Source: Rhabdophis nuchalis (Eukaryota > Chordata > Lepidosauria > Squamata > Natricidae). Taken from it: a stretch of DNA of 64,000 bases. The DNA lies in NCBI GenBank assembly GCA_039707465.1, contig CM077648.1:17481619-17545618 (forward strand). The letters run 5' to 3'. The notes beneath the pieces are model-generated. The model saw nothing but the letters and a program-made list of their open reading frames with translations. It did no database searches and was not told where the DNA came from. Shown here one piece after another: positions 1 through 11,674 of this stretch; position 1 is the stretch's first letter, and the number at the start of each line of letters is the position of its first letter. A program made the position numbers and the translations under genes.

Positions 1-25
1 TAATAATAACAGTCATGGTGTAGAG

Positions 26-426
26 CAGGGGTGTCAAACTCAAGGCCCGGGGCCCAGATCCGACCCACAGGGTATCTTAGATCTGGCCTGCAAGGCTGCC
101 TTGAAAACAGTGAAGGACCGGCCTGCGGAGCTTCTGCCAGAAAAAAATAGGCTCCTGTGCTCTGTTTTCAGCTGCCACAGCCTCCTGCAACCCTCTGCCA
201 GTGAAAATGGTGCTTGGAGCTCCGTTTTCACTGGCAGATGGTTGCAGGAGGTTGTGGCAGCCAAAAATGGAGCTCGGGAGTCCGTTTTCGCTGGCAGAGC
301 TCAGGGGTCACCACAGGCATCCCCGACATGAGTGATGTTGAACTGGCCATGACCACCTTGCCCCCTCCCCCGAGGTCAAACACAACCCTGATGCGGCCCT
401 CAATGAAATTGAGTTTGACACCCTTG
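26..426 (+). mobile_element. hAT non-autonomous transposon, family A
   Basis: The left end CAGGGGTGTCAAACTC is mirrored by GAGTTTGACACCCTTG at the right end. Flanks gtgtagag and gggtagag form an 8-bp target duplication (7 of 8 bases), with central TA. Copies of the same family lie at 9783 and 19785. There is no transposase frame; the open frames inside are shadows of a GC-rich filler. Confidence 0.85.
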
Positions 427-434
427 GGGTAGAG

Positions 435-751
435 GGATCTTGGTTAATAAAAAGGAAAAAAATATATGAAGCAAGCAGATTATGCAGGTAGTAGATAATT
501 CTGAAGGAAATTCTGAAGGAGCATGATGCTCGCCTTATTTCTAAGCTGGTCAGAACCATTCCTTATGAACAAACAAGTCGATAAGATCTATACAGAACAT
601 TTATGCAATTTAAAAAATATGTGTACGACTTGATGTAGAATTGAAAGGATACATATGCTTGAAACATGCATATTGTGCTCTTGTTTCTATTCTATTCAAG
701 TTGTAAGGTTTTAGGCATCAAGGATCAAGTTTCTATTCTTGTTTTAAGAAT
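435..751. other. Unassigned spacer
   Basis: AT-rich sequence between a hAT and a SINE. I see no gene, tandem repeat or recognised element. Confidence 0.5.
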
Positions 752-960
752 TAAAGGTAAAGGTAAAGGTAAAGGTTCTCCTCACACATATGTGCTAGTC
801 ATTCCCGACTCTAGGAGGTGGTGCTCATCTCTGTTTCTAAGCTGAAGAGCCAGCACTGTCCGAAGATGTCTCTTTGGTCTGTGGCCGGTATGATTAAACG
901 CCGAAGGTGCACGGAACACTGTTACATTACCACTAAAATGGTCCCTATTTTTCTACTTGA
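752..960 (-). mobile_element. Sauria-type SINE, 3' half only
   Basis: Read on the minus strand it carries the non-tRNA body of the SINE and ends in a repeated ACCTTT-like hexamer, seen here as aaaggt units from about 752. The tRNA-like head is missing, so the copy is 5'-truncated. The body matches the full copy at 18356-18677. Confidence 0.85.
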
Positions 961-1685
961 TTATTAATGGAATAAGGAGCTTCAAATTAACTGCTTCCAA
1001 CTTCACTTGGGATATTTCCTCAGTGATGGTAAACTGGGAGGTGTATTTTGTTAAAGTATCGTGGATCAGTTGCATTGGACAAATGGAATGTAGCATATGA
1101 TTCTGCAACTTAATTGCACTAAATATGTAATTAGCATATGATTCTGAACTGAAGAGGAACATGTATGTTTATCATACTAAAAAGTGCACATTTCATTCCT
1201 CTTCAGTCTGAGAAATGGACCCATTTCAGACTATTAGAGCAGGATTACCATCCAACAGAAATTACCGCTGAACTAGATGAAATTGATATTCCATATTATG
1301 GCAACTTTGAATATCTTAGCCAATTCTTCTTCATTCTTGCCTATCTTGATTACAGACCAATTTAAACAATCAAAAACTCATCCACCTTTTATACATGCTT
1401 AAAACAGAACATTACCATCTGCATCATTATTACATTTATATTTATATTCTGCCTGTAGAGAAACAGCTCATTTAATACAGTTCCTAATTGTAGTGCAATT
1501 AAAACAAAACACTTGGGAAAAAATCATCTCCAATAATTAAAAAAATACAGGCCATATTAATCAGTCCATGCTCCATATTTAGATAATATTGATAATTACC
1601 CGGAATTCTATTTCATAATATATAAATTGGATGTTTCCAGTAATTTTGGCACAACTGGTAACTTATAATTCTCCTGCTTCATCTA
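961..1685. other. Unassigned AT-rich stretch
   Basis: No recognised repeat. A 66-codon open frame (1165-1365, plus) has an acceptor-like pyrimidine tract before 1207 but no donor and no recognised domain, so I do not call a gene. Confidence 0.4.
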
Positions 1686-1765
1686 TCTCCATTTATCCAT
1701 CCATCCATCCATCTATCTAAAAAAGGCTGTATGTATGTATATATGCATGTATGTGTGTAATTGTT
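1686..1765. repeat. Short (ATCC)n and (GTAT)n microsatellites
   Basis: Runs of atcc and then gtat tetramers are visible, interrupted by a few bases. Confidence 0.8.
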
Positions 1766-1897
1766 TCACAACAACCTGTTATTAGACCCCAATTAAGGGA
1801 GGAGACATACTGTTTCCTTTCCTGCCTTTCGGCTCATCACCAGAGACCATCTAGACAGCAAGCCAAGAATTACGTTGTGTAATTTTTTAGATATGTG

Positions 1898-2003
1898 TGT
1901 TAGTTTTATGAGCTGATCAATAAATTAAATTAGAGAGAGACCAGGATAGATTTATCCTGGTCTCTCTCTAATTTAATTTATTGATCAGCTCATAAAACTA
2001 ACA
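1898..2003. repeat. Perfect inverted repeat, 51-bp arms, 4-bp loop
   Basis: Bases 1898-1948 are the exact reverse complement of 1953-2003, with gatt as the only spacer. The arms contain a gagagaga run and ttgatcag. The right arm runs directly into an ATAC microsatellite. Perfect identity suggests a recent foldback or template-switch event, or an assembly artefact. Confidence 0.95.
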
Positions 2004-2052
2004 TACATACATACATACATACATACATACATACATACATACATACATACGT
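2003..2052. repeat. (ATAC)n microsatellite
   Basis: About twelve uninterrupted ATAC units lie between the palindrome arm and a Helitron-like fragment. Confidence 0.95.
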
Positions 2053-2225
2053 TCCAGCATAACTCTGGAGCACCTCGAGCAATTTCAACCAAACCTGGTA
2101 CATAGATGACTTACCCTTTAGAAACAAATACTGGGAGGGTAAGACACTCCAGGTGTGTGTGTATGTGTGTGTATGCATTTCTCTGTGTGTGTGTGTTCCA
2201 ACATAACTCTGAAACACCTGGGCCA
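2053..2225 (+). mobile_element. Helitron-like fragment, 5' region
   Basis: The sequence gttccagcataactctgg, followed by a stretch about an overextended aaacctggtac motif, matches the minus strand of the better-preserved element at 35156-35512. The start of the motif recurs at about 2196, after a (GTGT)n run, so the fragment is rearranged. Confidence 0.5.
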
Positions 2226-4082
2226 TTAAAGAGAGCGAGTGCGGTATTCTAGAGCGGCAATTGTTTGTGATGTCAGTTCCTTCCCAGCTTCTTCTGGAAA
2301 GCCAGCCCTCCAGTGGACCAATAGATAAGTGCCTGATGGGTTTGGGACGAAGTGCCAGGACCGTAGACAGGGTGAGAAAGAGGAGCGCATGGGAGGGGGA
2401 AGGGAGAGGGCAGGGATGATTGGCATGGGAGTTGCAGGAAGAAAGGCCCCTCTCAATGACTCCCTGTCAGACATCTATAAATACTTATAATTCTCCTGCT
2501 TCATATTTTAAATAAAAGCTCCTACCTTTCTTCAGTAAAACCTCAGAAATCTTAACAAGTTAATATATTTAAGAATAAAATTGACCCATCATCATTTTCA
2601 ATTGCTTTTCCTCCCCTTATTAATTTCATTTCAACTGAGTATAGATGAACAGAAGGCTTTGTACTTTGGAGAACAGAGAGTTCTGTGGAAGTTTTACATA
2701 AAAACTATATATATATTCAGTTCTTCCCCAAGCCCTGAAAGAATTGTCAGGCCAAGCTTTTGAAATTGGAATTGCTGGAGGAGGAAGACAAAAAAGCCCT
2801 TTCAGAAAAATGGCACCATTTTTGAGGAATTGGCATTGTTATGTCTAAAATAAAACAGGAAGTACTCAAAACTAAGCTTTCACAAATAATTTGGGGAAGA
2901 AAAGCCAGATTTCTTTCTTTTTTCTTCCCTAAAGGAATATCATTAGGTATTTTTTCTAAATGTCATAGTTAAAAGTCATTCACAGTCTCCTAAAAGCTTC
3001 ATCCCAGATTAATTTGCAAGTCACCATCCACAGCTGAAACCTGAAATCTTGCATTCAAGATTATGCAGCAGAGAAAGCCACAACTTTAATTAAACTCTTT
3101 AAATGCCACCTAATGGTTTTAAGAACGTTTTAACAAAGATTTGATGCCAGTCTGCAGTCATAATAAAGTTTAACTAACAAAGAGACTGACTGAAAAGCCT
3201 TCAGACCCAAGTTAATTTCATCTGTTCTGTGGGTTTTTTAAATTTTATTTTAGTCCCACTGTTTTTAGAATAAGGAATATGTGTTTTTACGCCACATTCT
3301 AAATGCAACTTAAATGTCACCGGAAAACCACGTTCGTAAAAACAGTTGCAAAATTTAAATACTGAAACATAAGATTGTACCAATGTGAGTGGTATATTTT
3401 TTTTGTTTTGTTTTATATTATTTTTCATAGGAAGCAAGGTTCAGCCCTTTGTTTTGCCTCAACAGATGGAAGAGGGAAAAATATCTCCTGGCTTCTCAAT
3501 AATACAGTCTGTCCAATGAATTCTTGGCTACCGCAAGTAACAGATCTGTCACAGGAAGCTTAGAAAAGATACTTACAATATAATGTTCCATGCTACAGTG
3601 GGTCGAGTGAAATAAATAGCATTCTGAAGCTAATGACAGAAAACAGCATGTTTCGAAATTAGTATCATTACTGTTAACATTGTTCCACTGGACAATATAG
3701 ATTGCAGAATCTCCATAATTGGACCTTTTTTTTTCTTTTCTTTTTCTTTTTGCAATATCTCTACAGCAGCACTGGATCACTGTAATCTCCCGTACTTGAT
3801 AGAACGTACTACTTAACACAAAAAGAGCTACTCGGGCTATTATGATGCGTCTCTTTTCTCTTTCAGATCCATCTTTTGTCAGATTTCACATTTGATAAAG
3901 AACAAAAAACAAAAGCCAAGCTCGGATTTTGACACAAAATTCATGAATTCACGATACAAAAAATAAATAAAACCGAAGTTGTAAATAGGAATATATCTGT
4001 ATTGTTTCCTGCGCTGCTTTAGGAATAGAAGCTTGTCCTGATGCAAACATGTTTACATTACAATACCCATGTGCGTATGTAT
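2226..4082. other. Long stretch with no recognised gene
   Basis: Mostly AT-rich. A short GC-richer block at 2230-2470 and a T-rich run at 3726-3751 stand out. A strong acceptor-like tract ends at 3430, but no clear exon follows. Open frames here have no recognisable domains. Confidence 0.4.
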
Positions 4083-4594
4083 CAGAGGTGGTATTCAGCA
4101 GTTCTGGAGAACCGGTAGCGGTAATTTTGAGTAGTTCGGAGAACGGGCAAATATCACCTCTGATTGGCCCCACCCCCATCTACTCTCTGCCTCGAGTCCC
4201 AGCTAATCGGGAGGGAATGGAGATTTTGCAGTATCCGTCCCCTGGAGTGGGGAGGGAATGGAGATTTTACAGTATCTCTCTCCTGGAGTGGGGAGGGAAT
4301 GGAGATTTTGCAGTATCCTTCCCCTGGAATGGAGTGGGAATGGAGATTTTACATTATCCTTCCCCTGGAATGGGGTGGGAATGGAGATTTTGCAGTATCC
4401 TTCCCCTGGAGTGAGATGGGAATGGACATTTTACAGCATCCTTCCTCTGGAGTGTGATCGGAATGGAGATTTTACAGTATCCTTCCCCTGGAGTGAGATG
4501 GGAATGGAGATTTTACCCTGCCATGCCTACCAAGCCATGCCCACCAAGCCATGCCTACAGATCCAGTAGTAAAACATTTTGAATCCCACCACTG
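4083..4594 (+). mobile_element. hAT non-autonomous transposon, family B, with minisatellite
   Basis: Ends are CAGAGGTGGTATTC and GAATCCCACCACTG, flanked by gtatgtat and gtatgcat (7 of 8 bases). The interior carries a 41-bp minisatellite. A shorter relative at 6185 has only about two units. Confidence 0.85.
4214..4515 (+). repeat. 41-bp minisatellite, about 7.3 units
   Basis: The unit starts ggaatggagatttt at 4214, 4255, 4296 and every 41 bp onward to 4501. Because 41 is not a multiple of three, a similar peptide appears in successive frames, which explains three overlapping open frames with the same MEILQYPSPG-like motif. These are not genes. Confidence 0.95.
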
Positions 4595-4711
4595 GTATGC
4601 ATGGCCCAAGGACACAGACTCAAATGCTGGTTTTGTCCTACACTTATGTCACAACAGATGCCAGAAGTCAGTTAATGACTTCAAAAGTAGAATAAATGGA
4701 AAGAACACCAA

Positions 4712-5095
4712 ATACACTCAACTTAACAACAGTCCGTTCTGCTCAAAGTCACGACAACACTGTAATAAGTGACTTATGATCATTTTTCAGACTTATGACC
4801 CTTGTAACATCCCCAAGACCACATGATCAACATTCACACAGTTGGCAACTGACTCATATTTATGACGGTTGCAGGGCCCCAGGGTCGTGCAATCTCCTTT
4901 TGTGATCTTCTGACAAGCAAAGTCAATGGGGAAACCAGATTCACTCAACAACCGTGTTACTAACTTAACCACTGCAGTGCTTTGCTTAACAACCTTTGAA
5001 GAAATGTCATCAAATAGAGCAAAACTCACTTAACAAACATCTTGCTAAACAACATAAAATTTGGGGCTCAATTGTGGTCGTAAGTTAGGTGGACT
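4712..5095 (+). mobile_element. MITE family F
   Basis: The body (gacttatgacc, tttatgacggttgcag, tctgacaagcaaagtcaatgg) matches copies at 12913, 26685 and 63127. Intact copies have CAGGTAGTCC and GGACTACCTG ends. Both ends are decayed here. The superfamily is uncertain; some copies are flanked by TA. Confidence 0.8.
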
Positions 5096-6184
5096 CTTGC
5101 CACCCACCTAAGGCACCAAAGCATGTTTTGGGACCTTTGCCGAAGGTCAATTGGGCTGGGGCTAGTCTGATCTCAGACAGAATTAGGCACCTCTGCAGAA
5201 AAAGCACCTAATTAGGAAAAAAAAACCATAATTAGCTATGAAAGGCTCTAAAAATGACTACCAGCAACTGGAAACACATTGGCAGCCATTCAGCTCATTC
5301 AACAGTAGTGACCCATAATTGTCACCACTAACTGCCCACACTACCACATTTTCAAGCTTCTGAATACTCTTCACGGGTAACCTCATCTGGACACTATTCC
5401 AAAGATTTGGTGAGGAAATCAGGATTAAGGATTACAGGTCATCCTTTCAGTTTTGAAACCAAATTGACCAGAAAACTTGTTTTCTCTAAAATCAAAAGAT
5501 ATTTTCCCCATAATTTCTTTTTCCCCTCCATTATTTAAATTCCATATTTATTAGAATAATCTGTCAAACTGAAATAACATCCCCGAAGTAATACAGCATA
5601 AACTGCGTACTAGATAATGACTTAAAATGAAATGTTTAAAAGTAGGCGAAAACTTGATGCTGCTGTGATGAATTAAAAACTTGGCCATTTTATACCTTCA
5701 TATTTCAGAAAAAAAAAATTTCTTTTTATTATTTGTGTCTGTTGGTACTTTACACATTTTTTTTAAATTCTCTAGTGGAGACTGAACATCAGTATCTTAA
5801 ATGTTAAGAGCCTTTTAATCTGGTACATTCTGATCTGTAACTAGAATAAAGTCTCCAGGCCTAATTCCTGTTGTAGTCTAGCACATTTTGAAGGAAGCAT
5901 ATTCTGTCTTAAATGCTTCGGCTCTCTTCCAAATATGTAATTCAGGACAATTTTGTAGCACACACATATTGGAAAGCATGTTATAGGTCATTTATTTACA
6001 AAAGCACTGAGCAGCAATGTCAGTCATTCAAAATGAAGGACATTTGTAGGTAGAATGTCTACTTGTACTCACTAAATTTACTTAGATTTTTTTTTTCATG
6101 ATGACTTAGGAACTTGTATATCAGTTTTACAATTTCAGACAGAGGTATATAGAATATTTTCTGTCAGTCACACATATACACACC
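5096..6184. other. Unassigned AT-rich stretch
   Basis: I see no gene, tandem repeat or recognised element beyond short A and T runs. Confidence 0.5.
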
Positions 6185-6456
6185 CAGAGGTGGTATTCAG
6201 CAGGTTCTGACCAATTCTGGAGAACCAGTAGCGGAAATTTCGAGTAGTTGGAGAACCAGTAAATACCACCTCTGACTGGCCCCGCCCTCATCTATTCTCC
6301 GCCTCCCGAGTCCTAGCTGATCTGGAGGGAATGGGAATTTTGCAGTATTCTTCCCCTGGAGAGGGGAGGGAATTGAGATTTTGCAGTATCCTTCCCCTGC
6401 CACACCCATCAAACCACGCCCACCAAGCTATGCTACAGAACCGGTAATAAAAATTT
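6185..6456 (+). mobile_element. hAT family B fragment
   Basis: The left end CAGAGGTGGTATTCAGC and the body match the element at 4083, including two copies of the 41-bp unit. The right terminal repeat is absent; a SINE fragment follows directly. Confidence 0.75.
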
Positions 6457-6465
6457 TTGAAAAAT

Positions 6466-6690
6466 TTCAAAAGCATGTAAAATGCAAGTAGAAAAATAGG
6501 AACCACATTTGGTGGGAAGGTAACAGCATTGCATTCACCTTTGGTGTTTAGTCTTGCCAGCCACTTGACCACGGAGAACATCTTTGGACAGTGCTTGGCT
6601 CTTTGGCTTTGAAATGGAGATGAGCACCTCCCCCTAGAGTCGGGAACGACTAGCACGTATGTGCGAGGGGAATCTTTACCTTTACCTTTA
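6466..6690 (+). mobile_element. Sauria-type SINE, 5'-truncated
   Basis: Begins within the body (agcatgtaaaatgcaagtag) and ends with tttacctttaccttta. It lacks the tRNA-like head with A and B boxes. Confidence 0.85.
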
Positions 6691-8387
6691 TTAATATATC
6701 TTATTACTGCAGCCTAGGTTCAGCTTCCTAACATGACCTTAGTTTAAGATTCATAAAATATCATCTAATTAGATGGCATACTGCTAAACACTAAGTAGTA
6801 TTTCTTTTCAGGCTACATTTCTGAATGCTTGCTTTGTGCTTCGCCAACAATCATCTGAGAGTAAATTTTACATAGCTTACTTTAAAAAAAATATTTTAAA
6901 AAGGTTTGGAACCACGCTAAACTCTGCAAACCCAAGATCACAGGTTATGCTATTGGCTTGATGCAAACATGCAAATGCTGTTAACATTAATAAGAGATGT
7001 GTATCAAAGGAAAAAACGCTATCATGTGTTATTAAAGTGGAAACTTTCCTCCTGTCAAACAGCAGGCCATTAGGCTGCAGCAGTTAAAAGCTCCCCATAG
7101 AGCTTTTAATAGTTTCTCTTTAACCCCATCCATCACTATTCTTTTGAGTATACACACGCATAAACGGAGGGGGGAGGGAGGGAGAGGAAAGGAGGGTAGG
7201 AGGGAGATGCTGTGGTTTAAACTCCAAAACTTTGCTTATCAAATGAGAAGCAGTGGACTTTGTTGTATATTTTTAAAAACAGCGTTGTGTGGGTACATTT
7301 CATTCACAATCGTTTATTGATCAGGAATGAAACCATTGTAATATATCATTGATGGCGGCCAAGGTGATACATCACATTCCCAAATAAGCTGCAATACCAG
7401 CTCAATCTATTTTTAGTTCTTTGCATTGACTTGGGTTGACCTCACTTTCAAGTACATGCACTTAAAATCTCACCCTTTAACTTAGCACCGTTACGAGAAA
7501 CAGAAGCGCATTCCTTGTAAGAGGTAATCAGGTTTGTTTCCTCCAAGAGCCAGAAAACATGGCACTAGAATTTTGGGATGGTAAATGATGATTTAAGCAG
7601 AACTCATATGTATGTATGTACAACTTCAGGTGATAAATCTCTCAGCATATTGGACTTTGGACTCCTAGTATTATCATCTTCAGCTCACAATCCATTCAGC
7701 AAGGTCTTGGCAATAGATGTTATGCCTTCTTCCAAAATTGCTCAAGATCCACTGTTAGATTTTGCAGAAGTAACATAGAGGCATGAGGAATTGTCTTATA
7801 AGATACCGTTTCCTAACCTGGCACTCTCCCAATCTAAGAGTATCGAAGTTCCCATGCCAATTTGTCTCTCTGGATGTGTGCTGTTAATAGGTAGCATGTT
7901 GAATGCTGGCTAAGATAATGGCCGAGACATTAAAGTTTACATGTACCCTTAAAAAGTTAATGAAAAGTTAATCTCAATAAATTGTCTATCTCTCTCTTCA
8001 GCTCTTTAGTTTTTTGCTTGAGAATATATGTACTTGACAATTGCACAATACTGTGATGTTAACAAATGATGGTAAGATGTCTAAAGCAGGATTGAATTTC
8101 ATGAACAGTCCATGTAACGTCTTAGCCGTAACACAGAACTAGTTTGTCTTCTGTTATTATTGTTATTTATAAGCCTGCTGCCTTAATATTTCTGGATGAT
8201 CTCTATATTTCTAAATTCTAACCAGATTTAATTAGAGACATGGAGTGCAGATTTGAGAAGGACAAATGTCAAACATAGCACCGTACTGTTGCAACACAAG
8301 TTTCACTGCATTCAAAATATTTGTATATAAAAGAGCAAAACCTGGAATATTAAAAGACATGTAATATTACAAAACAATATTCGAAAT
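6691..8387. other. Long non-repetitive stretch; possible conserved non-coding DNA
   Basis: No interspersed element recognised. It holds a small perfect inverted repeat (ttaaaagctc / gagcttttaa near 7084-7109) and a G-rich run at about 7168-7206 (ggggggagggaggg) that could form a quadruplex. Conservation cannot be judged from one sequence. Confidence 0.35.
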
Positions 8388-8668
8388 TCAGTTAAAACAA
8401 TTAATCATGGCGCAACTTGCCTCCAGAAGTTGTGAATGCTCCAACACTGGAAATTTTAAAGAAGAGGTTGGATAACTATTTGTCTGAAGTGCTGTAGGAT
8501 TTCCTGCCTAAGCAGGAAGTTGGACTAGAAGACCTCCAAGGTACCTTCCAACTATTCTATTCTATTCTATTCTATTCTATTCTATTCTATTCTTATTCTT
8601 ATTCTTATTCTTATTCTTATTCTTATTCTATTCTATTCTTATTCTTATTCTTATTCTTAGTCTATTCT
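8388..8668 (+). mobile_element. CR1 LINE 3' end with (ATTCT)n tail
   Basis: The sequence encodes the last residues of a CR1-type reverse transcriptase (LPPEVVNAPTLE-like, now broken), then the 3' UTR containing ttggactagaagacctccaa. The tail grows into an ATTCT pentamer and TTATTC hexamer array from 8554 to 8668. It is a 5'-truncated retroposed copy. Confidence 0.85.
8554..8668 (+). repeat. (ATTCT)n / (TTATTC)n array at LINE tail
   Basis: Pentamer units change to hexamer units within one array, directly after the CR1 3' UTR. This is the expected pattern for a microsatellite seeded by a LINE tail. Confidence 0.95.
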
Positions 8669-9774
8669 GACAACTTTTCATATTTTGAATACTTAGCACT
8701 TTGAGTTCCGACAAGGTCAACTAGTGATACAATCTATTTGGTCATAAAAAGAAATCAAACCTACAGTATTTGCTTTATTAATTAGGGAACAAATGCATTT
8801 TCATCCTTGTGAACAGTGAATATTGGTGCCAGGCAAATCTCCACCTAGAAGTTCCACGTTTAGAGGTCCTCTGTCTAATTTTTAAAACACAGGCACCCAG
8901 GAGAATATTTGGAGGTGGGAGAAGATAGCAGCTCTCATTAAAAGCATTTGAGGAATAATTCATATAGTCCTTTGGATAGTAAAGGAATCTCATTGATGTT
9001 ATATGATATTTTTATATTGGCTGTAACAGGTTGGAAAGTCTTTAAAAACTTTGGGGCAGGATTTAGGTTTTTGAAGTTAATGAATCTCAGCAAAATTCTT
9101 TCTGGCCCAGAATCCTCTTTAAATCCATTTCAATGATTCATACAGAAAGGGCAATAAAATAATTCATTGATGGCATAATACTGCATTAGAATTGCATTAC
9201 ATTAATCGCAATATTTTTAGATTAAGTTGGCAAGGGTATAAAACAAATTGGCACATATATTCATCTTTGGATGGAATCCCCAATTAGGCAAAGGTTTGGA
9301 AAAAATCGAAGGGGGGAGGGTGTGTTGAAATTGAGAAAAATTATCCCAAAACTTTCTAAAATTAATCCCACAGGACAACTATTGTCAGCCGTGAAAATGT
9401 CGGAAGACTATAAAAAGAAAAATAAATTTAGGAAATCTATCCTTAACTGTGGCATAAATACAGCCTGATAGCTAATGTTTTAATGGCATTTATGATGACT
9501 TTGCTCCCAGCCTGTAACTGAGGCAGCTTAAAGTCCTCTTTAATTCTTCCAGTAAAATAGCATTTTCACTCATTTTTGGCAGTTTTTGTTACAGATATAA
9601 TCCAGCCGGCTTCATCAATAGTTCATAGTTACAGTCAGGATATGTCAAGCTCCTATTGGCTTCCCTCATGATGCACTGTGGGTTTTCTACTGCTTTTGAT
9701 TCTGGATTTCATGTAGCCATTTGGGGGTTTTCTTTTTCTTTTACTGTTTTCATTATATTAACAGGCCCTCCTTT
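8669..9774. other. Unassigned stretch
   Basis: No recognised repeat or gene. The open frame at 9271-9468 shows no domain. Confidence 0.45.
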
Positions 9775-9782
9775 GCCTATGC

Positions 9783-10440
9783 CAGAGGTGTCAAACTCAA
9801 GGTCCATGGGCCAGATCCAGCCCATGGGGTACTAGATCTGTCCTGCAGGGCCACCCTGGAAAGAGTGAAGGACCGACCTGTGGTGCAGGGGTGGGTTGCT
9901 GCCAGTTTTATTATCGGTTCGCAATCTGTGCACAACACACGTGCAACACTTGCACTGTTCAATGTAAATTGTTCTTTCCACATGCTCAGAACAATTTATA
10001 GTGAAATGTGCATGAGCAGCCACCAAAACCAAGATGGCGGCAGGCCAACAGTGGCGAGGGAACTGGTTCTGGGGCATGGCAGGCCTGGGTTGCTGCCAGT
10101 TCTGCGACCCAGGCCTGAATTCCACTACCAGTTAAGCCGAATCAGGGAGCAACCCACCTCTGCCATGGTGCCACTGCCAACAAAATTGGAGCTTGGGAGG
10201 ACTGCATGAGAGACACTTCTGAGCTCCATTTTTGCTGACAGAGGGTTGCAGGAGGCCATCGTAGCCAAAAATGGAGCTCAGGGGCCTGTTTTCACTGGCA
10301 GAGCACTCTGGCCACCACAGGCGCCCCTGACACGAGTGGTGTTGAGGTGGCCACACCCACCATGGCCTCACCCACCCCACCTCCTGGGGTCAAACACAAC
10401 CCTGATGTGGCCCTCAATGAAATCGAATTTGACACCCCTG
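9783..10440 (+). mobile_element. hAT transposon family A, split by a second hAT
   Basis: Ends CAGAGGTGTCAAACTC and GAATTTGACACCCCTG are flanked on both sides by gcctatgc, a perfect 8-bp target duplication with central TA. The body is interrupted at 9886-10162 by a family B element. It is the same family as at 26 and 19785. Confidence 0.92.
9886..10162 (+). mobile_element. hAT family B nested in family A
   Basis: Ends CAGGGGTGGGTTGCTG and AGCAACCCACCTCTG lie inside the family A copy. Flanks ctgtggtg and ccatggtg agree at 6 of 8. Removing it restores the family A body, so this insertion is younger than its host. Confidence 0.85.
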
Positions 10441-10456
10441 GCCTATGCGATAAGTG

Positions 10457-10567
10457 CAGGTAGTCCTCAACTTACAACCATTCTTTTAGTGACTGTTCAA
10501 AGTCTGTTGCCTCACTTAGCAACAGAAATTATGGGCTCCATTATAGTCGTCAGTTGAGGACTACCTA
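10457..10567 (+). mobile_element. MITE family F, internally deleted
   Basis: Both ends are present (CAGGTAGTCCTCAACTTAC and GAGGACTACCTA) but only about 110 bp remain, against about 383 bp at 12913. It starts 9 bp past the target duplication of the family A hAT. Confidence 0.8.
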
Positions 10568-10642
10568 TATTTCCAGCTGCTACCAAACGAGGTTGCTTCA
10601 TGCCAGCATTGCCCTCCTATTGCAGCATTAAGTGAGAATGGA

Positions 10643-11033
10643 TGTCAGGGTTCCAATAACACCCACAATGAAAGAAGACTCTGAGACATGAAGTTCCTTA
10701 AAGTTCCATTTTATTAGAGATGTCATATTGGCACATCTGGGAAAACCCGAATCTGAAATCTTCCATGTTTTCCCCACCCAGTTGGAAGTTCATGTTCCTG
10801 CCCAGTACCCACCTGTCCTTCACATGGCCCAATCAGGCACCGTCCCAACTAAAGAGGCCTTCCAGTCACACCACTCCAGGTGCAGGGCAAGATGACCTTG
10901 ACTCTCAGAGAAAGCAATGTTATTTAGCCTTTATATCTCCCATAGTCCATACAATCCCTCCTCCCAGTTTCCCACATCATTAAACGTGGCAGGTCTGAAG
11001 GCCCAATGCAAAACATGGCTTCCAGGCCTGACA
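10643..11033 (-). mobile_element. Solo LTR (391 bp)
   Basis: The segment begins TGTCAGGG and ends CCTGACA and is flanked by perfect 5-bp repeats atgga. On the minus strand there is a TATA-like gatataaagg near 10940 and an AATAAA signal near 10712, in the right order for an LTR. No internal or coding part is present, so it is a solo LTR left by recombination. The class (gypsy-like or ERV) is not resolved. Confidence 0.8.
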
Positions 11034-11038
11034 ATGGA

Positions 11039-11421
11039 GTTTGCTTGTTCTTGCTTTTCCAATTTCTGTCCTCCATTCCAGTGACTTCTTGCCTGGACTA
11101 TTTTGGAGCATAGATTTAATGGTTTTTAATAAGAGTGTTAGACCTATATTCAAAAGCACTTTGACTGACAGGTAATGACACCTTGAAGATATTTTTTCCC
11201 TCTTACCAGCTGGCGATGGCTATAGGGCAGTGAAAAAAAAATAGAGGCATTTAACAGAAGCTGTCCTTACCTAGCCCTGCATTAAAAAGTGAAGGTAGCA
11301 CCAGCCACATTACCAAGTCAAAAAACAAATTGACAATGAGGATACAGCAAATATACTTTTGTGATGTTTTGTTTTGTTTTTAGGCTGTGACCGTAGTCAA
11401 ATCTTGATAACGTTTATTAGT
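11039..11421. other. Unassigned stretch
   Basis: I see nothing beyond short A and T runs. Confidence 0.5.
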
Positions 11422-11423
11422 TA

Positions 11424-11674
11424 CCGTGTTTCCCTGAAAATAAGACAGGGTCTTATTTTGACCCCTCTGAAATAAGTGCTTGGCCTTATTTTTGGGGAGG
11501 TCTTATTATTTTTGAGGTGCAGGAGGTGTTAAGCATGGTCACCTCATGGTTGCTGCTGTGTTGCAATATTTTTGGGGAGGGCTTATTTTTTGGGGACGGC
11601 TTATTTTAGTTCATGCACTCAAAAGCCCAATTGGGCTTATTATCTGGGGAGGTCTTATTTTCAGGGAAACAGGG
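11424..11674 (+). mobile_element. Mariner-like TIR element, copy 1
   Basis: Ends CCGTGTTTCCCTGAAAATAA and the inverse TTATTTTCAGGGAAACAGGG are flanked by TA dinucleotides. The body repeats cttattt...ggggaggtctt motifs. Relatives lie at 30558 and 61090. The TA duplication points to the Tc1/mariner group. Confidence 0.8.

Noticed and set aside
1165..1365. 66-codon frame with an acceptor-like tract before 1207, as a terminal exon
   Set aside because: No recognised protein, no linked exon and no polyadenylation context that supports it.
3431..3536. Possible exon after a strong acceptor-like tract ending at 3430
   Set aside because: The donor is off frame or weak and the peptide is not recognisable; chance is the simpler reading.
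4049..4569. Three overlapping frames with a repeated MEILQYPSPG motif, resembling a repeat protein
   Set aside because: The 41-bp minisatellite shifts frame at each unit, so the motif appears in successive frames; it lies inside a non-coding hAT.
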